Part shown: positions 34,700 through 43,514 of the stretch, piece after piece | How the letters are laid out: each line of letters opens with the position of its first letter | Position numbering within the stretch: the first letter of the stretch is position 1 | Assembly: GCA_002292325.1 (NCBI GenBank) | Contig: DBBR01000034.1 | Location: 1-48,009, forward strand | DNA from: Flavobacteriales bacterium UBA979 | GTDB taxonomy: Bacteria > Bacteroidota > Bacteroidia > Flavobacteriales_D > Sanyastnellaceae | Reading direction: 5' to 3' | Length of the DNA: 48,009 nucleotides | The notes under the pieces: generated by a model | What the model was told of the DNA's origin: nothing | What the model saw: the letters and a program-made list of their open reading frames with translations, nothing else | The model's database searches: none | Translations under genes and position numbers: made by a program

Positions 34700-35113
34700 A
34701 TGAGAAATTTCCTAGCACTCTTTTTAGGCACCCTCTTCGGCATCATTTTAGTCAAAGCTGAGGTACTTTCTTGGTTCCGAATTCAAGAAATGTTTGCTTT
34801 TCAAAGCATCCACATGTTCGGCATCATCGGCCTCGCTATCGTCGTTGGCGCCTTGAGCGTCTTCATCATTCGAAAAATGGGCGTTAAAAGCATCGAAGGC
34901 AACATCATTGAATTAGAAGACAAGGCACCGCAATACAAGTCCGCCTATGTCGGTGGAACCATTTTTGGACTGGGCTGGGCCATGACCGGGGCATGCCCGG
35001 GGCCACTGTATGCCTTGATCGGCAGTGGAACGACCATCATGGTACTCAGCGTGGTTATGGGCATTTTGGGCGTCCTCACCTATGCCGCGTTGCGGAGCAA
35101 ATTGCCGCATTGA
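34700..35113 (+). CDS. YeeE/YedE family sulfur transporter, second half
   Basis: A 137-residue membrane protein, the partner of the preceding gene. It carries the second conserved cysteine motif GLGWAMTGACPGPLYALIG, which pairs with the CTSGH motif of the first half. Four hydrophobic helices are visible (for example ALFLGTLFGIILVKA and MFGIIGLAIVVGALSVF). It begins 13 bp after the first half and is translated from its own ATG. The next gene, a flavoprotein, starts 34 bp after the stop and may be read from the same transcript. Confidence 0.9.
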   Translation: MRNFLALFLGTLFGIILVKAEVLSWFRIQEMFAFQSIHMFGIIGLAIVVGALSVFIIRKMGVKSIEGNIIELEDKAPQYKSAYVGGTIFGLGWAMTGACPGPLYALIGSGTTIMVLSVVMGILGVLTYAALRSKLPH

Positions 35114-35147
35114 AATGATGCTGCGAGCATCAACTTGAACGAAGCCC

Positions 35148-36368
35148 ATGAAAATCGCGGTCATTGGAGCTGGTGCAGCCGGATATTTCGCAGCCATTTC
35201 CGCTGCGCATCACCACCCTGGAGCCCGCATCGTATTATTTGAAAAATCAGGGAAATCACTCGCCAAAGTCAAGGTGTCAGGAGGAGGTCGATGCAATGTC
35301 ACCAATGCCACCTTCTCGCCTGCGGCGCTCTCGAAAAACTATCCACGCGGAGGCAAGCAGCTCAAAAAAACATTCAGCCAATTTCAAGCGACCGATACCA
35401 TTCAGTGGTTTTCCGAGCGGGGTGTTGAATTGCATACTGAAGCAGACGGCCGAATGTTTCCAACCACAAATGATTCTCAAACCATCATTGATTGTTTGGT
35501 TATGGCAGCGAAAGAAGCGGACGTTCAACTGCGCATGCAAACCCCGGTTCGCGCGATTTTTCAAGACAACGACCAATTCAGGCTCAATGACATTGTGTTT
35601 GACGCCATCATTGTTGCCACAGGCGGCAGTCCAAAAGTGACCGGATTCGACTGGTTGGTGGACTTGGGTCATACCGTTTCCTCCCCCGTCCCCTCTTTGT
35701 TCACCTTCAATATGCCCGGCAACCGGGTGGTTGACTTGATGGGCGTGGTGATTCCCCATGCCATTGTCCGCATTCAAGGAACAAAATTGGCAGAGCAAGG
35801 CCCAGTGCTCATCACCCACTGGGGCATGAGCGGTCCAGCGGTATTGAAACTTTCGGCCTGGGGCGCACGTGAATTGGCTCAGTCTGACTATCGCTTCACG
35901 GCACAGATTAATTGGATCGGCGAAACCAATGAAGCCGAGGCGAGTGCGGCATTGGATGTCACCATGAATGCATTCCGAAAGAAGAAGCTAGCCAATGCTT
36001 GTCCGTTCGAATTGCCTCGAAAATTTTGGGAATACCTATTGAAAAAGTCCGGCTGCAATGCCGACTCTCCATGGATGGAAACCTCAAAAAAAGACCGAAA
36101 TCGGCTCTTGAACTTGCTCTTAAACGACTGCTATGACGTGAATGGAAAAACCACATTCAAAGAGGAGTTTGTAACCTGCGGAGGGGTTGAACGGTCCGAA
36201 GTGGATTTCAATACGATGCAAAGTCGAGTCGCTCCGGGGATGTACTTCGCTGGCGAAGTCCTTGATGTGGACGGTGTAACCGGAGGGTTCAATTTCCAAG
36301 CAGCGTGGACCACAGGCTATGTAGCTGGAAAACTCGGTGGGCGAGCAGAAGACAAAGACTTGGATTAG
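35148..36368 (+). CDS. BaiN/HI0933-family FAD-dependent oxidoreductase
   Basis: A 406-residue cytoplasmic flavoprotein of the HI0933/BaiN family. The N-terminal FAD-binding site is AVIGAGAAGYFAAISAA, followed by FEKSGKSLAKVKVSGGGRCN, the family signature that contacts flavin. GGSPKVTGFDW and the C-terminal DVDGVTGGFNFQAAWTTGYVAG complete the second FAD half-site. Physiological substrates of this family are mostly unknown; some members reduce bile-acid intermediates, but that should not be carried over here. It lies 34 bp after the YeeE pair and 9 bp before a pterin dehydratase gene, suggesting cotranscription. Confidence 0.92.
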   Translation: MKIAVIGAGAAGYFAAISAAHHHPGARIVLFEKSGKSLAKVKVSGGGRCNVTNATFSPAALSKNYPRGGKQLKKTFSQFQATDTIQWFSERGVELHTEADGRMFPTTNDSQTIIDCLVMAAKEADVQLRMQTPVRAIFQDNDQFRLNDIVFDAIIVATGGSPKVTGFDWLVDLGHTVSSPVPSLFTFNMPGNRVVDLMGVVIPHAIVRIQGTKLAEQGPVLITHWGMSGPAVLKLSAWGARELAQSDYRFTAQINWIGETNEAEASAALDVTMNAFRKKKLANACPFELPRKFWEYLLKKSGCNADSPWMETSKKDRNRLLNLLLNDCYDVNGKTTFKEEFVTCGGVERSEVDFNTMQSRVAPGMYFAGEVLDVDGVTGGFNFQAAWTTGYVAGKLGGRAEDKDLD

Positions 36369-36377
36369 CTTCGTGGC

Positions 36378-36611
36378 ATGTGGAAAAAAGAAGACCAAAA
36401 GCTTGTTCGGGAGTTTACATTCAACTCATTTCCCGGAGCGCTCGATTTCATTCAGGAGGTTGGGCTGATCGCTGAAGCACATCGTCACCACCCGACCATC
36501 ATCAATGCATACAACAAAGTCCGTCTAGAGCTAACCACGCGCGATGCCGGTGACACATTGACCTCCAAAGATTACGCACTCGCCGACGCCATCGATGCCT
36601 TAAGTCATTGA
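36378..36611 (+). CDS. phhB: Pterin-4a-carbinolamine dehydratase
   Basis: A 77-residue enzyme that dehydrates 4a-hydroxytetrahydrobiopterin so the cofactor can be re-reduced to tetrahydrobiopterin. It has the family signature AEAHRHHPTIINAYNKV, with the conserved His-His-Pro, and LTTRDAGDTLTSKDYALA near the end. Its length (about 75-105 residues usual) is at the short end but complete. It is 9 bp after the BaiN-type gene on the same strand. Its 3' end overlaps the convergent fatty-acid hydroxylase gene by 7 bp. No aromatic amino-acid hydroxylase is in the window, so its user could instead be the alkylglycerol-monooxygenase-like enzyme 6 kb away. That link is inference. Confidence 0.92.
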   Translation: MWKKEDQKLVREFTFNSFPGALDFIQEVGLIAEAHRHHPTIINAYNKVRLELTTRDAGDTLTSKDYALADAIDALSH

Positions 36612-37531
36612 AGTTGGACCTCTTCGTCATCTGCCGTTGGATCATAATCTTCTGTAGATTTTAATGTATTTAATTCACTTTTCGGATCCTGAGACCGAAT
36701 AAAAGGGAATAATAGCTGTACGTACCACGGCTCATTCATTCTATTCCAAGCCCCGAATTGCTCAGGGTAGCGACGGGTGATTTTGGCGGTCCCGAATAAC
36801 ACATCCCAGAGAAAAAGCAGGTTTCCATAATTTCCATTGGGATTTGAAATACCATCCGATGCCGTTAAGCCATGGTGGGCAAAATGTGTAGAAGGAGTTG
36901 AAATCGTGCGTTCAATGATCCAGGCCAATGGATGAAGCCACTTCGTACTGTACAAAACTCGATCCCATTTGGTTTCGCTGTGGGCAAGCAAGATGACCAA
37001 CAGCTTGACCGTCAGATAAACCGAATAAACAGACCCCATACCTAAAAACACCAAAACTGCAGACAGCCAAATCCCCGGCATCAATGCGTAGTACAAAAAA
37101 GCATTGCGGTACGTCACCAGCACCCCCATTTCCTGCACCACATGGTGGGGCCGATGCAGCTTCCAAAGTATGGGGTGATGATGGGATAACCGATGCCAGC
37201 CGTATTGAGTCAAATCATCAAAAAGCAAAAAACAGGCGAACTGAATCCAAATCGGCCAGGACAATAAAGCACTGTCCCATGCGGGAAGCAACCAAGCCAT
37301 CCCACCAAGCACCAATAAAAATATCCCGGGTTGAATGACCGTAGGCAAAACCGCCAAACTGATCAATTCAATTGAAAAATCATTCCTTGTTCGCTTGTCA
37401 TCGAAATATACCCCCCCTAACGCTTCAATTCCTCCGAGCACAAGAAGCGTCGCAAGGGGTATCAATTTGCTGTGTTCCACACCGAAAGATAAACATTCAA
37501 TGGCGACAACGTTTCGCAAGCCGCCGCTCAT
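36605..37531 (-). CDS. Fatty acid hydroxylase/sterol desaturase superfamily protein
   Basis: An integral-membrane di-iron enzyme of 308 residues taking the ATG at 37531; a TTG reading to 37645 would add 38 residues without an obvious signal. The His clusters are present: GWHRLSHHHPILWKLHRPHHVV supplies HRxxHH and HRPHH, and STHFAHHGLTASDG supplies the third. About five membrane segments flank them. In this superfamily the enzymes hydroxylate or desaturate sterols, fatty acids or carotenoids; the substrate cannot be told here. It is convergent with and overlaps the pterin dehydratase by 7 bp, and is divergent from the HmuY-like operon. Confidence 0.85.
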   Translation of the reverse strand: MSGGLRNVVAIECLSFGVEHSKLIPLATLLVLGGIEALGGVYFDDKRTRNDFSIELISLAVLPTVIQPGIFLLVLGGMAWLLPAWDSALLSWPIWIQFACFLLFDDLTQYGWHRLSHHHPILWKLHRPHHVVQEMGVLVTYRNAFLYYALMPGIWLSAVLVFLGMGSVYSVYLTVKLLVILLAHSETKWDRVLYSTKWLHPLAWIIERTISTPSTHFAHHGLTASDGISNPNGNYGNLLFLWDVLFGTAKITRRYPEQFGAWNRMNEPWYVQLLFPFIRSQDPKSELNTLKSTEDYDPTADDEEVQLQ

Positions 37532-37654
37532 ACCGCCATGCACGTAATTCAAGATTGCATTCAGTACGCTAATTCTTTCTTGACAAATCACTGACACAGG
37601 ACCTGCACGTTTACTCAATTTCACAAACCAACTTTGCGGCCACAATCCAAGAAA

Positions 37655-38890
37655 ATGAATAAGTTCTACTCTTTAATTTTGGTCACCTTGACCTCTTTTT
37701 CCAGCTACGCACAGGACGTAGCCTATGACAGCGTATCCCTCGGAGCGGACAATGCCAATATGGTTTGGTACAGCCTGTCCAATGGTGAAGTCGGTACTGC
37801 CGCGCTTGCAGATTGGCACATCGCTTTGGACGTCCGACCAATGGGCAGCACAGCTCGAATCAATGGAGGACTGGGCGTCCAATTGTTTGAATACGGGACG
37901 CTCGACCAATGGGAGACTGCCTCGCTCGAAGGATGGGAAATGAGCGAGCCACAATACAACGACCAAACCGATTGGTCCAATGCAGCCTTCAGCCAGGGTG
38001 GCGATGGCATGTTTGATTTTGGTTGGGGGGTCTACGATGTGATCACCCACGTTGTCACATCAGATCGAACCTACCTTCTCCAATTGGCGGATGAAAGTTG
38101 GAAGAAGGTTGCACTGCTCTCATTGGAAAGCGGCGAATACCAGTTGCAATTTGCGAACCTAGACGGCTCGGCAGAAACAATCCTGAACATCAATAAATCA
38201 GATTATCCGGGTAAACTCTTCGCATACTGCAACTTGGAGACCCAAACCGTAACCGATTTGGAACCCGCAGAGCCATGGGACTTTGTGTTTCTGAAGTACC
38301 TCGAGGATGTCGGGAACGGAAATTACTACGCGGTAGCTGGCGTCTTGAATCACCCGGCAGTTTCTGCGCAAGAAGTAAACGGATTGGCCGATCCCTTCCA
38401 AGACGGCAATTACAGCTTCGATTCATTCAGCATGGAAACGAATGCAATCGGTCACGATTGGAAGACCTATGTACCACAACAAGGTTATGTCCTAGAGAAT
38501 GAACGTTGCTATTTTGTAGCGGACCAGGACAGCGCATTTTGGCGCGTCGTGTTCACCGAATTTGAAGGAAGTGCGACAGGAAACATTGGTTTTGGTAAGG
38601 TCTCATTGACAGGTGCAAATGCCGTTATTGAAACAACTGCCGATGACTTGTTTGTGCTCTATCCCAATCCTGTTGCGCTCCAGGGATCAGTCAACCTGCA
38701 ATGGAAAGGCAGAACCACAAGCAATCACGAAGTAGCCATTTATGGTTTGGATGGTACGCTGAAATTTCGCCGCTCGATCTCCGGACAGATGACTCAAATT
38801 TCTCTCGAATCCCTCTCCAAAGGCATGTACATCGTTCGCGTGACCAATGGCAACGGGGGATTGACCACAGAACCGTTGATCGTCCAATAA
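37655..38890 (+). CDS. T9SS type A secreted protein with two HmuY-like domains
   Basis: A 411-residue secreted protein. The signal peptide is MNKFYSLILVTLTSFSSYAQ. The body divides into two related halves. Each starts with a Tyr/Phe-rich strand then an ...DWHIALD or ...PWDFVFL segment, and each has a TYLLQLADESWKKVAL-like or CYFVADQDSAFWRVVF-like strand pair. This is the layout of HmuY haemophores. The second half ends AIGHDWKTYV ... FEGSATG, which matches AIGYDWKTFD ... YDANGDKG in the lipoprotein encoded two genes later. The last ~75 residues (LYPNPVALQGS ... LSKGMYIVRV) are a type A T9SS sorting domain. It is the first gene of a three-gene operon, 3 bp before the receptor. The ligand, haem or another, is inferred from the family. 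Confidence 0.8.
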   Translation: MNKFYSLILVTLTSFSSYAQDVAYDSVSLGADNANMVWYSLSNGEVGTAALADWHIALDVRPMGSTARINGGLGVQLFEYGTLDQWETASLEGWEMSEPQYNDQTDWSNAAFSQGGDGMFDFGWGVYDVITHVVTSDRTYLLQLADESWKKVALLSLESGEYQLQFANLDGSAETILNINKSDYPGKLFAYCNLETQTVTDLEPAEPWDFVFLKYLEDVGNGNYYAVAGVLNHPAVSAQEVNGLADPFQDGNYSFDSFSMETNAIGHDWKTYVPQQGYVLENERCYFVADQDSAFWRVVFTEFEGSATGNIGFGKVSLTGANAVIETTADDLFVLYPNPVALQGSVNLQWKGRTTSNHEVAIYGLDGTLKFRRSISGQMTQISLESLSKGMYIVRVTNGNGGLTTEPLIVQ

Positions 38891-38893
38891 CGC

Positions 38894-40933
38894 ATGAAGC
38901 ACTGCATCGGATTCGTTCTTGCATTGGCATGGTCTGCTGTCCTTTTTGGACAGCAGACTGTGCCTTTATCCATTGACAGTGCCCTTTGGCAGTTGGTCGA
39001 ATTATCAAATGCCGTCGTCACAGGGGAGCGGGATGAAACAACTGCAGAGCAGGCCTTGCGTCCTACGCGCGTCATTAGCCGTCAGGCCATCGAGCAAAAC
39101 GCCTCACCCACACTCCACGAATTACTCAACCGTCAATTGAACTTTCGCGTGGCGCAAGATCCCGTGCTTGGCGCAGCAGCTTCATTGAATGGCCTGGGGG
39201 GCAACAACATCAATGTCCTCATCGATGGTGTGCCCCTTGCCGGCCGGCTCAATGGGGAACTCGATTTGAGTCAAGTGGCTCTTGACAACATTGAACGAAT
39301 CGAAATCATCAACGGACCCATGGCCGTGGAATACGGCACCAACTCGTTGGCTGGAACCGTACACCTCATCACCAAATCCCGGCGCCAACCGGGCCGTGAG
39401 GTGCGGTGGACCAGCCAATATGAAACCGTGGGAAGCCACACAAATTCCGTGTCATATGCTCAGCAGCTTGGTGGTTTTCAATGGGGAATCGAAGCCAATC
39501 AAAATTATTTCGATGGCTGGTCACCGGGTGATGCCTTGATTGACGGATTCTCCAACTTTGCAGCAGATTCCAATCGCGTCACCCTGTGGAATCCTAAGTT
39601 GCAGCGGAATGCACGTCTGCACAGCCAACTGACTTCGGGTCAATGGGTATTTCGCCCTTCTGTTCAGCTGTTGACCGAACAAATTGATAACCGAGGCGCA
39701 CCTCGAGCACCGTATGGACAAACGGCATTTGACAATACATACAGCACAACGCGCTGGATCCCAACGTTGCAATGCCGTTCATTCAATGACGAGGGTACCG
39801 TCTGGAACATCACTCAATCGTGGCAGCGTTACAGCCGGACTTCCGGGTCGTACTTAACAGACCTCGAAACCCTGCACCAAACATCGCTCTCCGATGAGCA
39901 GGATACGACCCGCATGTCCGTCTGGCAATCCCGAGGCACCCGTTACCTTTCTTGGTCAGAAAGAATCCATGGCTCAGCCGGTTGGGACGGAAGACATGAA
40001 ACCATTGCTGGGGGACGATTGACACAGCCGCAGCATGTGCTTGTTGACTTGGCCACATTTGCCACGGTCACATGGGAAAGCGAGGTGCAATCGCAACGAT
40101 TTGGTTTGAGGAAAGCTTTCAACTCGGCATTCAGGACTCCAGCTTTGCCCAGCTGGAATGGCATGTGGAAATGGAGAGCACACCGCTTGCGTTTGGCCTA
40201 TGCCAAAGGATTTCGCGCACCCACTCTAAAAGAACTGCACTTTCAATTTATCGATGTCAACCACCAGCTTTTTGGCAACACCAGCTTACGACCTGAAACA
40301 TCGCATTTCATGCAACTTCATTGGCAATTGAGCGGTGATTTGGATTTCTCTATTCGAGCATATTCCAATGTTGTCACAGATCAAATCGGCTTGGTAGACC
40401 AACTAGATGGCACCTATCAATACGTGAACTTTACCGGATTCTCCTCTCGAGGTGCGGAAGTTCAAGTCCATACTTCAAATGCGCAATTTGAATTGAATGT
40501 TGGCGTCAGCGGCTTCAAAGCACAGACAAATCTGGCAAATTCCGGAGAGGAAGCTGACATCTCGAAGCCAGCTGCACCTCTAACAGTGGAAGGCCAATCC
40601 GAATTGACTTGGAACATCAACTCACAACTGCAAAGTTCCATTTTCGTTAAATACAACGGCGCCCGACAACGTGTCATTCAAGACGCCGATGGTGCCTTGA
40701 AATTGGTTACGGCACCCGCCTATACTTTGCTGGACTTCAATCTCCTCAACTGGAGCAGCCCCGCCGATCGACTTCACATTGCGCTCCGCTTCAAGAACTT
40801 GTTGAATGTCACATCCGTTTCAAACGGCGTAAACACGTCCGGTCCTGAAGCCCATACTGCAGGCCTGACTCCCATTGCTTGGGGTCGGAGTGCTGTTGTT
40901 CGACTGACCTACCAATGGAACCAAAACCGATGA
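38894..40933 (+). CDS. TonB-dependent receptor, HmuR-like
   Basis: A 679-residue outer-membrane receptor: signal peptide (KHCIGFVLALAWSAVLFGQ), plug domain, then a 22-strand barrel. The plug has RVISRQAIEQNASPT, LNGLGGNNINVLIDGVPL and IERIEIINGPMAVEYGTNS. No carboxypeptidase-like N-terminal extension or SusC signature is present, unlike glycan receptors. The barrel carries the FRAP box found in haem receptors (GFRAPTLKEL, from residue 440) followed by NTSLRPE. Two histidines (His449, His457) lie between them, in the region where haem receptors carry the axial His. It sits 3 bp after the secreted HmuY-like gene and overlaps the HmuY lipoprotein gene by 4 bp, mirroring HmuY/HmuR of Porphyromonas. 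Confidence 0.92.
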   Translation: MKHCIGFVLALAWSAVLFGQQTVPLSIDSALWQLVELSNAVVTGERDETTAEQALRPTRVISRQAIEQNASPTLHELLNRQLNFRVAQDPVLGAAASLNGLGGNNINVLIDGVPLAGRLNGELDLSQVALDNIERIEIINGPMAVEYGTNSLAGTVHLITKSRRQPGREVRWTSQYETVGSHTNSVSYAQQLGGFQWGIEANQNYFDGWSPGDALIDGFSNFAADSNRVTLWNPKLQRNARLHSQLTSGQWVFRPSVQLLTEQIDNRGAPRAPYGQTAFDNTYSTTRWIPTLQCRSFNDEGTVWNITQSWQRYSRTSGSYLTDLETLHQTSLSDEQDTTRMSVWQSRGTRYLSWSERIHGSAGWDGRHETIAGGRLTQPQHVLVDLATFATVTWESEVQSQRFGLRKAFNSAFRTPALPSWNGMWKWRAHRLRLAYAKGFRAPTLKELHFQFIDVNHQLFGNTSLRPETSHFMQLHWQLSGDLDFSIRAYSNVVTDQIGLVDQLDGTYQYVNFTGFSSRGAEVQVHTSNAQFELNVGVSGFKAQTNLANSGEEADISKPAAPLTVEGQSELTWNINSQLQSSIFVKYNGARQRVIQDADGALKLVTAPAYTLLDFNLLNWSSPADRLHIALRFKNLLNVTSVSNGVNTSGPEAHTAGLTPIAWGRSAVVRLTYQWNQNR

Positions 40934-41907
40934 ATCACAGGAAATACCTTCCAAGCCTCGGACTCCTCCTTGTGTTGTGCGGATGCATCGAAAAGGAACT
41001 TGCCATTCCTGTGAAGCCGGTCGGAAAGCTTGTTTCGCACGAAGTTTCCATCGGCGCAGAGTATGACGCGCGCGTTTATTACAGCTTACAACGCAGCGAG
41101 GTGGTTGCCACCCATTCTCCTTTGGACTGGTGCCTCAAGCTCACCTTGCTTCCTGAATCTGGGAAGGTGGCAGTATTGCTAAATTCGAGCCGGACCATGC
41201 GCATTGCCAAAGACACCCCTGGAGGTTCAGAGCAGGGCTTGACCGACGAACAATTAGAGGCGCTTGAGTGGCGTATTGATCCGCCCTCAGGCTGGTCACC
41301 TGATTCAACCGAAGCGCAATTTGACGTTGGAGAGTCGTTTTTCATTGACTTGGGTTATGGGGCTGAGAATGTGCAATTGGGAAAGCGCCGAATCACAATC
41401 CAGGGTGCTTCAGAAAACGGAATTGAAGCCAGAATTGACCTTCTCAATTCGGCGCAAGACGGGTCCGTCATGGTCCCCCTGAGCACATCACGACCCTTTG
41501 GATATTTGAGTGTTCTAAATGCGGACTCCCCGGATATTGAACCTCCGAGTGACCAATGGGAGCTATTGTTGACCTCTTACACAGAGCTTTTAGAAGGTAC
41601 GATTCCCTATCAAGTCACCGGAATACTCACACCGAGTTCACGTGTGCAAGTCATTGAACCGCAGGATTTCGACTGGGAAGAATTTGGTCAACTGGATTGG
41701 TCTGGCTTCTCGGCGACTGGGAATTGGAATGCCATTGGTTACGATTGGAAAACATTTGATCTCGACGCTGGAGTTTACAGCATAGATGCGAGTAATCTCT
41801 ATGGCATCGTGACTTCTGAAGGACGTGAATTTCAACTCAGGATGCTCGACTTTTATGATGCGAATGGTGACAAAGGCTATTTCACCTTTGAAGCCTTTGA
41901 GCGTTAA
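40930..41907 (+). CDS. hmuY: HmuY family lipoprotein
   Basis: A 325-residue lipoprotein taking the ATG at 40930, which overlaps the receptor stop by 4 bp. The lipobox is LVLCGC. The C-terminal ~75 residues contain AIGYDWKTFDLDAGVY, a classic HmuY signature, and LRMLDFYDANGDKGYFTF, which closely resembles the HmuY C-terminus. The N-terminal part starts EYDARVYYSLQRSEVV with SPLDWCLKL, the beginning of the same fold. HmuY binds haem at the cell surface and hands it to the TonB receptor. P. gingivalis HmuY uses two His; here the ligand residues cannot be aligned with confidence, so another porphyrin-like ligand is possible. It is the third gene of the operon. Confidence 0.85.
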   Translation: MNHRKYLPSLGLLLVLCGCIEKELAIPVKPVGKLVSHEVSIGAEYDARVYYSLQRSEVVATHSPLDWCLKLTLLPESGKVAVLLNSSRTMRIAKDTPGGSEQGLTDEQLEALEWRIDPPSGWSPDSTEAQFDVGESFFIDLGYGAENVQLGKRRITIQGASENGIEARIDLLNSAQDGSVMVPLSTSRPFGYLSVLNADSPDIEPPSDQWELLLTSYTELLEGTIPYQVTGILTPSSRVQVIEPQDFDWEEFGQLDWSGFSATGNWNAIGYDWKTFDLDAGVYSIDASNLYGIVTSEGREFQLRMLDFYDANGDKGYFTFEAFER

Positions 41908-41919
41908 AAATCTCGTTCA

Positions 41920-42186
41920 TTACTGCTTCGAAGGGCACTTGTGATCTCCGTGGGTGCAAAAAACGCAGCAATCGTCTCCTTCTGGATGCAGGGTCGTACC
42001 ACAGTGCTTGCAATCATAAGAAATCACGCAGTATTCCGTCGGAAGCGTTTCCAATTCTTGGTGTCCACATTTTGGACAGGTAATATTGGATGTTGTGCTC
42101 GTCATTCCTTGGTTTAAACCGCAAGACAAAAATCCAACCAATGGAAGCCAAAGTAACACGATGCGAATTGCGTTCATGGAATTCAT
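41920..42186 (-). CDS. GDCC-motif lipoprotein with zinc-ribbon-like Cys pairs
   Basis: An 88-residue lipoprotein from the ATG at 42186 (42177 is a second candidate), with lipobox GFLSC (Cys22). The mature domain has two CxxC pairs (ITCPKCGHQ, YDCKHCGTT) and ends in EGDDCCVFCTHGDHKCPSKQ. The GD(D)CCVxC ... CP pattern resembles the family I recall as 'GDCCVxC domain-containing (seleno)protein', in which one Cys can be selenocysteine. Here all are Cys. The function is unknown; metal binding or redox is likely. Its start lies 11 bp after the stop of the AGMO-like gene on the same strand, so they are probably cotranscribed. It is convergent with the HmuY operon. Confidence 0.75.
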   Translation of the reverse strand: MNSMNAIRIVLLWLPLVGFLSCGLNQGMTSTTSNITCPKCGHQELETLPTEYCVISYDCKHCGTTLHPEGDDCCVFCTHGDHKCPSKQ

Positions 42187-42197
42187 TTGTGATGAGG

Positions 42198-43421
42198 TCA
42201 TAAGATCGCGGGTTTTCGCAAGGATGCTGCCCAATACGTCAGCCCGGCTGATACCAGGGCCAATAAACACCAGATGGCATAAGCTAGTGGAGGCCCTGAA
42301 ACCAGCATGCCCATGACAGGAATGAAGCACAAGTCTGCGAACCAGGCAATCACCAACCGCACCCGATCCAATCTGCTATCCCACAATTCACCAACCGCGG
42401 CAAGTGCTACTAAAACCCAAGCCAAAGCCATTGCCAATTGCCAAGATGGAATGGTCTTCTCAGCTGCCAACGCGAGCAATGCCACGGCCAAAAGCATGAC
42501 CCACCGACCAAGCAGCAATCCGGCCATGAATGAACTCGGGCGCGGATTAAACTTAGTTTGTGGTCCAACAATTTTCGGTGCCGCCTGCGGACCGCCGATG
42601 CTTTCAGGATACCAACCCGGAGGGGCAAATAAAAAGCGCAATTTGTCCGCCCAACCAGGAATACTCTGGAGGTCTTTCCAAAGGTCAGCTACGGGCTTCC
42701 ATTGTGCTCGCACAGGATTGAAAGACTCCGTCGGTCGCGTAATACCGTAGGTCGGCTGGACAATCTCCTTTTGAAAGGTGCCGAAAATGCGGTCCCACAC
42801 AATGAAAACGCCCGCATGATTGCGGTCAATGTATTCGGGATTTCGACCGTGGTGAACGCGATGGTGCGAAGGAGTATTGAACACCCACTCGAATGGACCC
42901 AAACGTTCAATTAATTCAGTATGAATCCAAAATTGATACAAAAGGTTGATGGCCATACTGGTCAAAAACATCTCCGGAGGAAATCCGAGAATCGCAAGAG
43001 GCCAATACACCCACATTAAGAGGACTTTTTGAAGAACACTCTGACGCAACGCAACGCCCAAGTTGTAATCTTCACTCTGATGGTGAACTTGGTGACCGAT
43101 CCAAAGGATATTGACCTCATGGCTCAGCCGGTGAGCCCAATAATAGGCAAAATCAGAGAGCACAAAAGTCGCCACCCAAATAGCCCAGTGGCCATCCAAT
43201 TCCCATGGCCTCCATGATGCAGCCCAAAAAAAGACGGCTGTGTAAGCGCCCACGGTCAAGACCTTGGAAAACAAAGCACTGCTCTGATCCATGATCCCAC
43301 AGCCAATATTGGCGAGGGTATCGCCAAGGCGATAAACGTTCCTTCCCTTCCATTGGTCCCAGGCCACCTCTAACCCGATCAGGGCAAAAAATATGGGGAT
43401 GGACAGGACGATGAGGTTCAT
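42198..43421 (-). CDS. Alkylglycerol monooxygenase-like (AGMO/TMEM195) hydroxylase
   Basis: A 407-residue membrane enzyme of the fatty acid hydroxylase superfamily, taking the ATG at 43421 (longer readings to 43676 lack a sensible N-terminus). The iron-binding His clusters are HRLSHE (His97, His101), [11 protein letters not shown] (His110, 113, 114; Glu117) and [13 protein letters not shown] (His186, 187, 190, 191). The surrounding text, including [19 protein letters not shown] and [16 protein letters not shown], closely matches animal alkylglycerol monooxygenase. That enzyme cleaves the O-alkyl ether bond of ether lipids using tetrahydrobiopterin. It has an added C-terminal membrane region with 5-6 helices. 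A GDCC lipoprotein follows 11 bp downstream. The pterin dependence in bacteria is not established here. Confidence 0.9.
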   Translation of the reverse strand: MNLIVLSIPIFFALIGLEVAWDQWKGRNVYRLGDTLANIGCGIMDQSSALFSKVLTVGAYTAVFFWAASWRPWELDGHWAIWVATFVLSDFAYYWAHRLSHEVNILWIGHQVHHQSEDYNLGVALRQSVLQKVLLMWVYWPLAILGFPPEMFLTSMAINLLYQFWIHTELIERLGPFEWVFNTPSHHRVHHGRNPEYIDRNHAGVFIVWDRIFGTFQKEIVQPTYGITRPTESFNPVRAQWKPVADLWKDLQSIPGWADKLRFLFAPPGWYPESIGGPQAAPKIVGPQTKFNPRPSSFMAGLLLGRWVMLLAVALLALAAEKTIPSWQLAMALAWVLVALAAVGELWDSRLDRVRLVIAWFADLCFIPVMGMLVSGPPLAYAIWCLLALVSAGLTYWAASLRKPAIL

Positions 43422-43514
43422 GGAGTTAAAATTAGGACTTAGCTGTTTATTTTCTGCGCAATCACCTGAATCCGTTCCATTGCTCTTTTGTGTCAATGTT
43501 GCCAGGATTGAAAC

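Noticed and set aside
35959..36398. Minus-strand ORFs under the BaiN-type gene
   Set aside because: Fully covered by a strongly supported flavoprotein in another frame.
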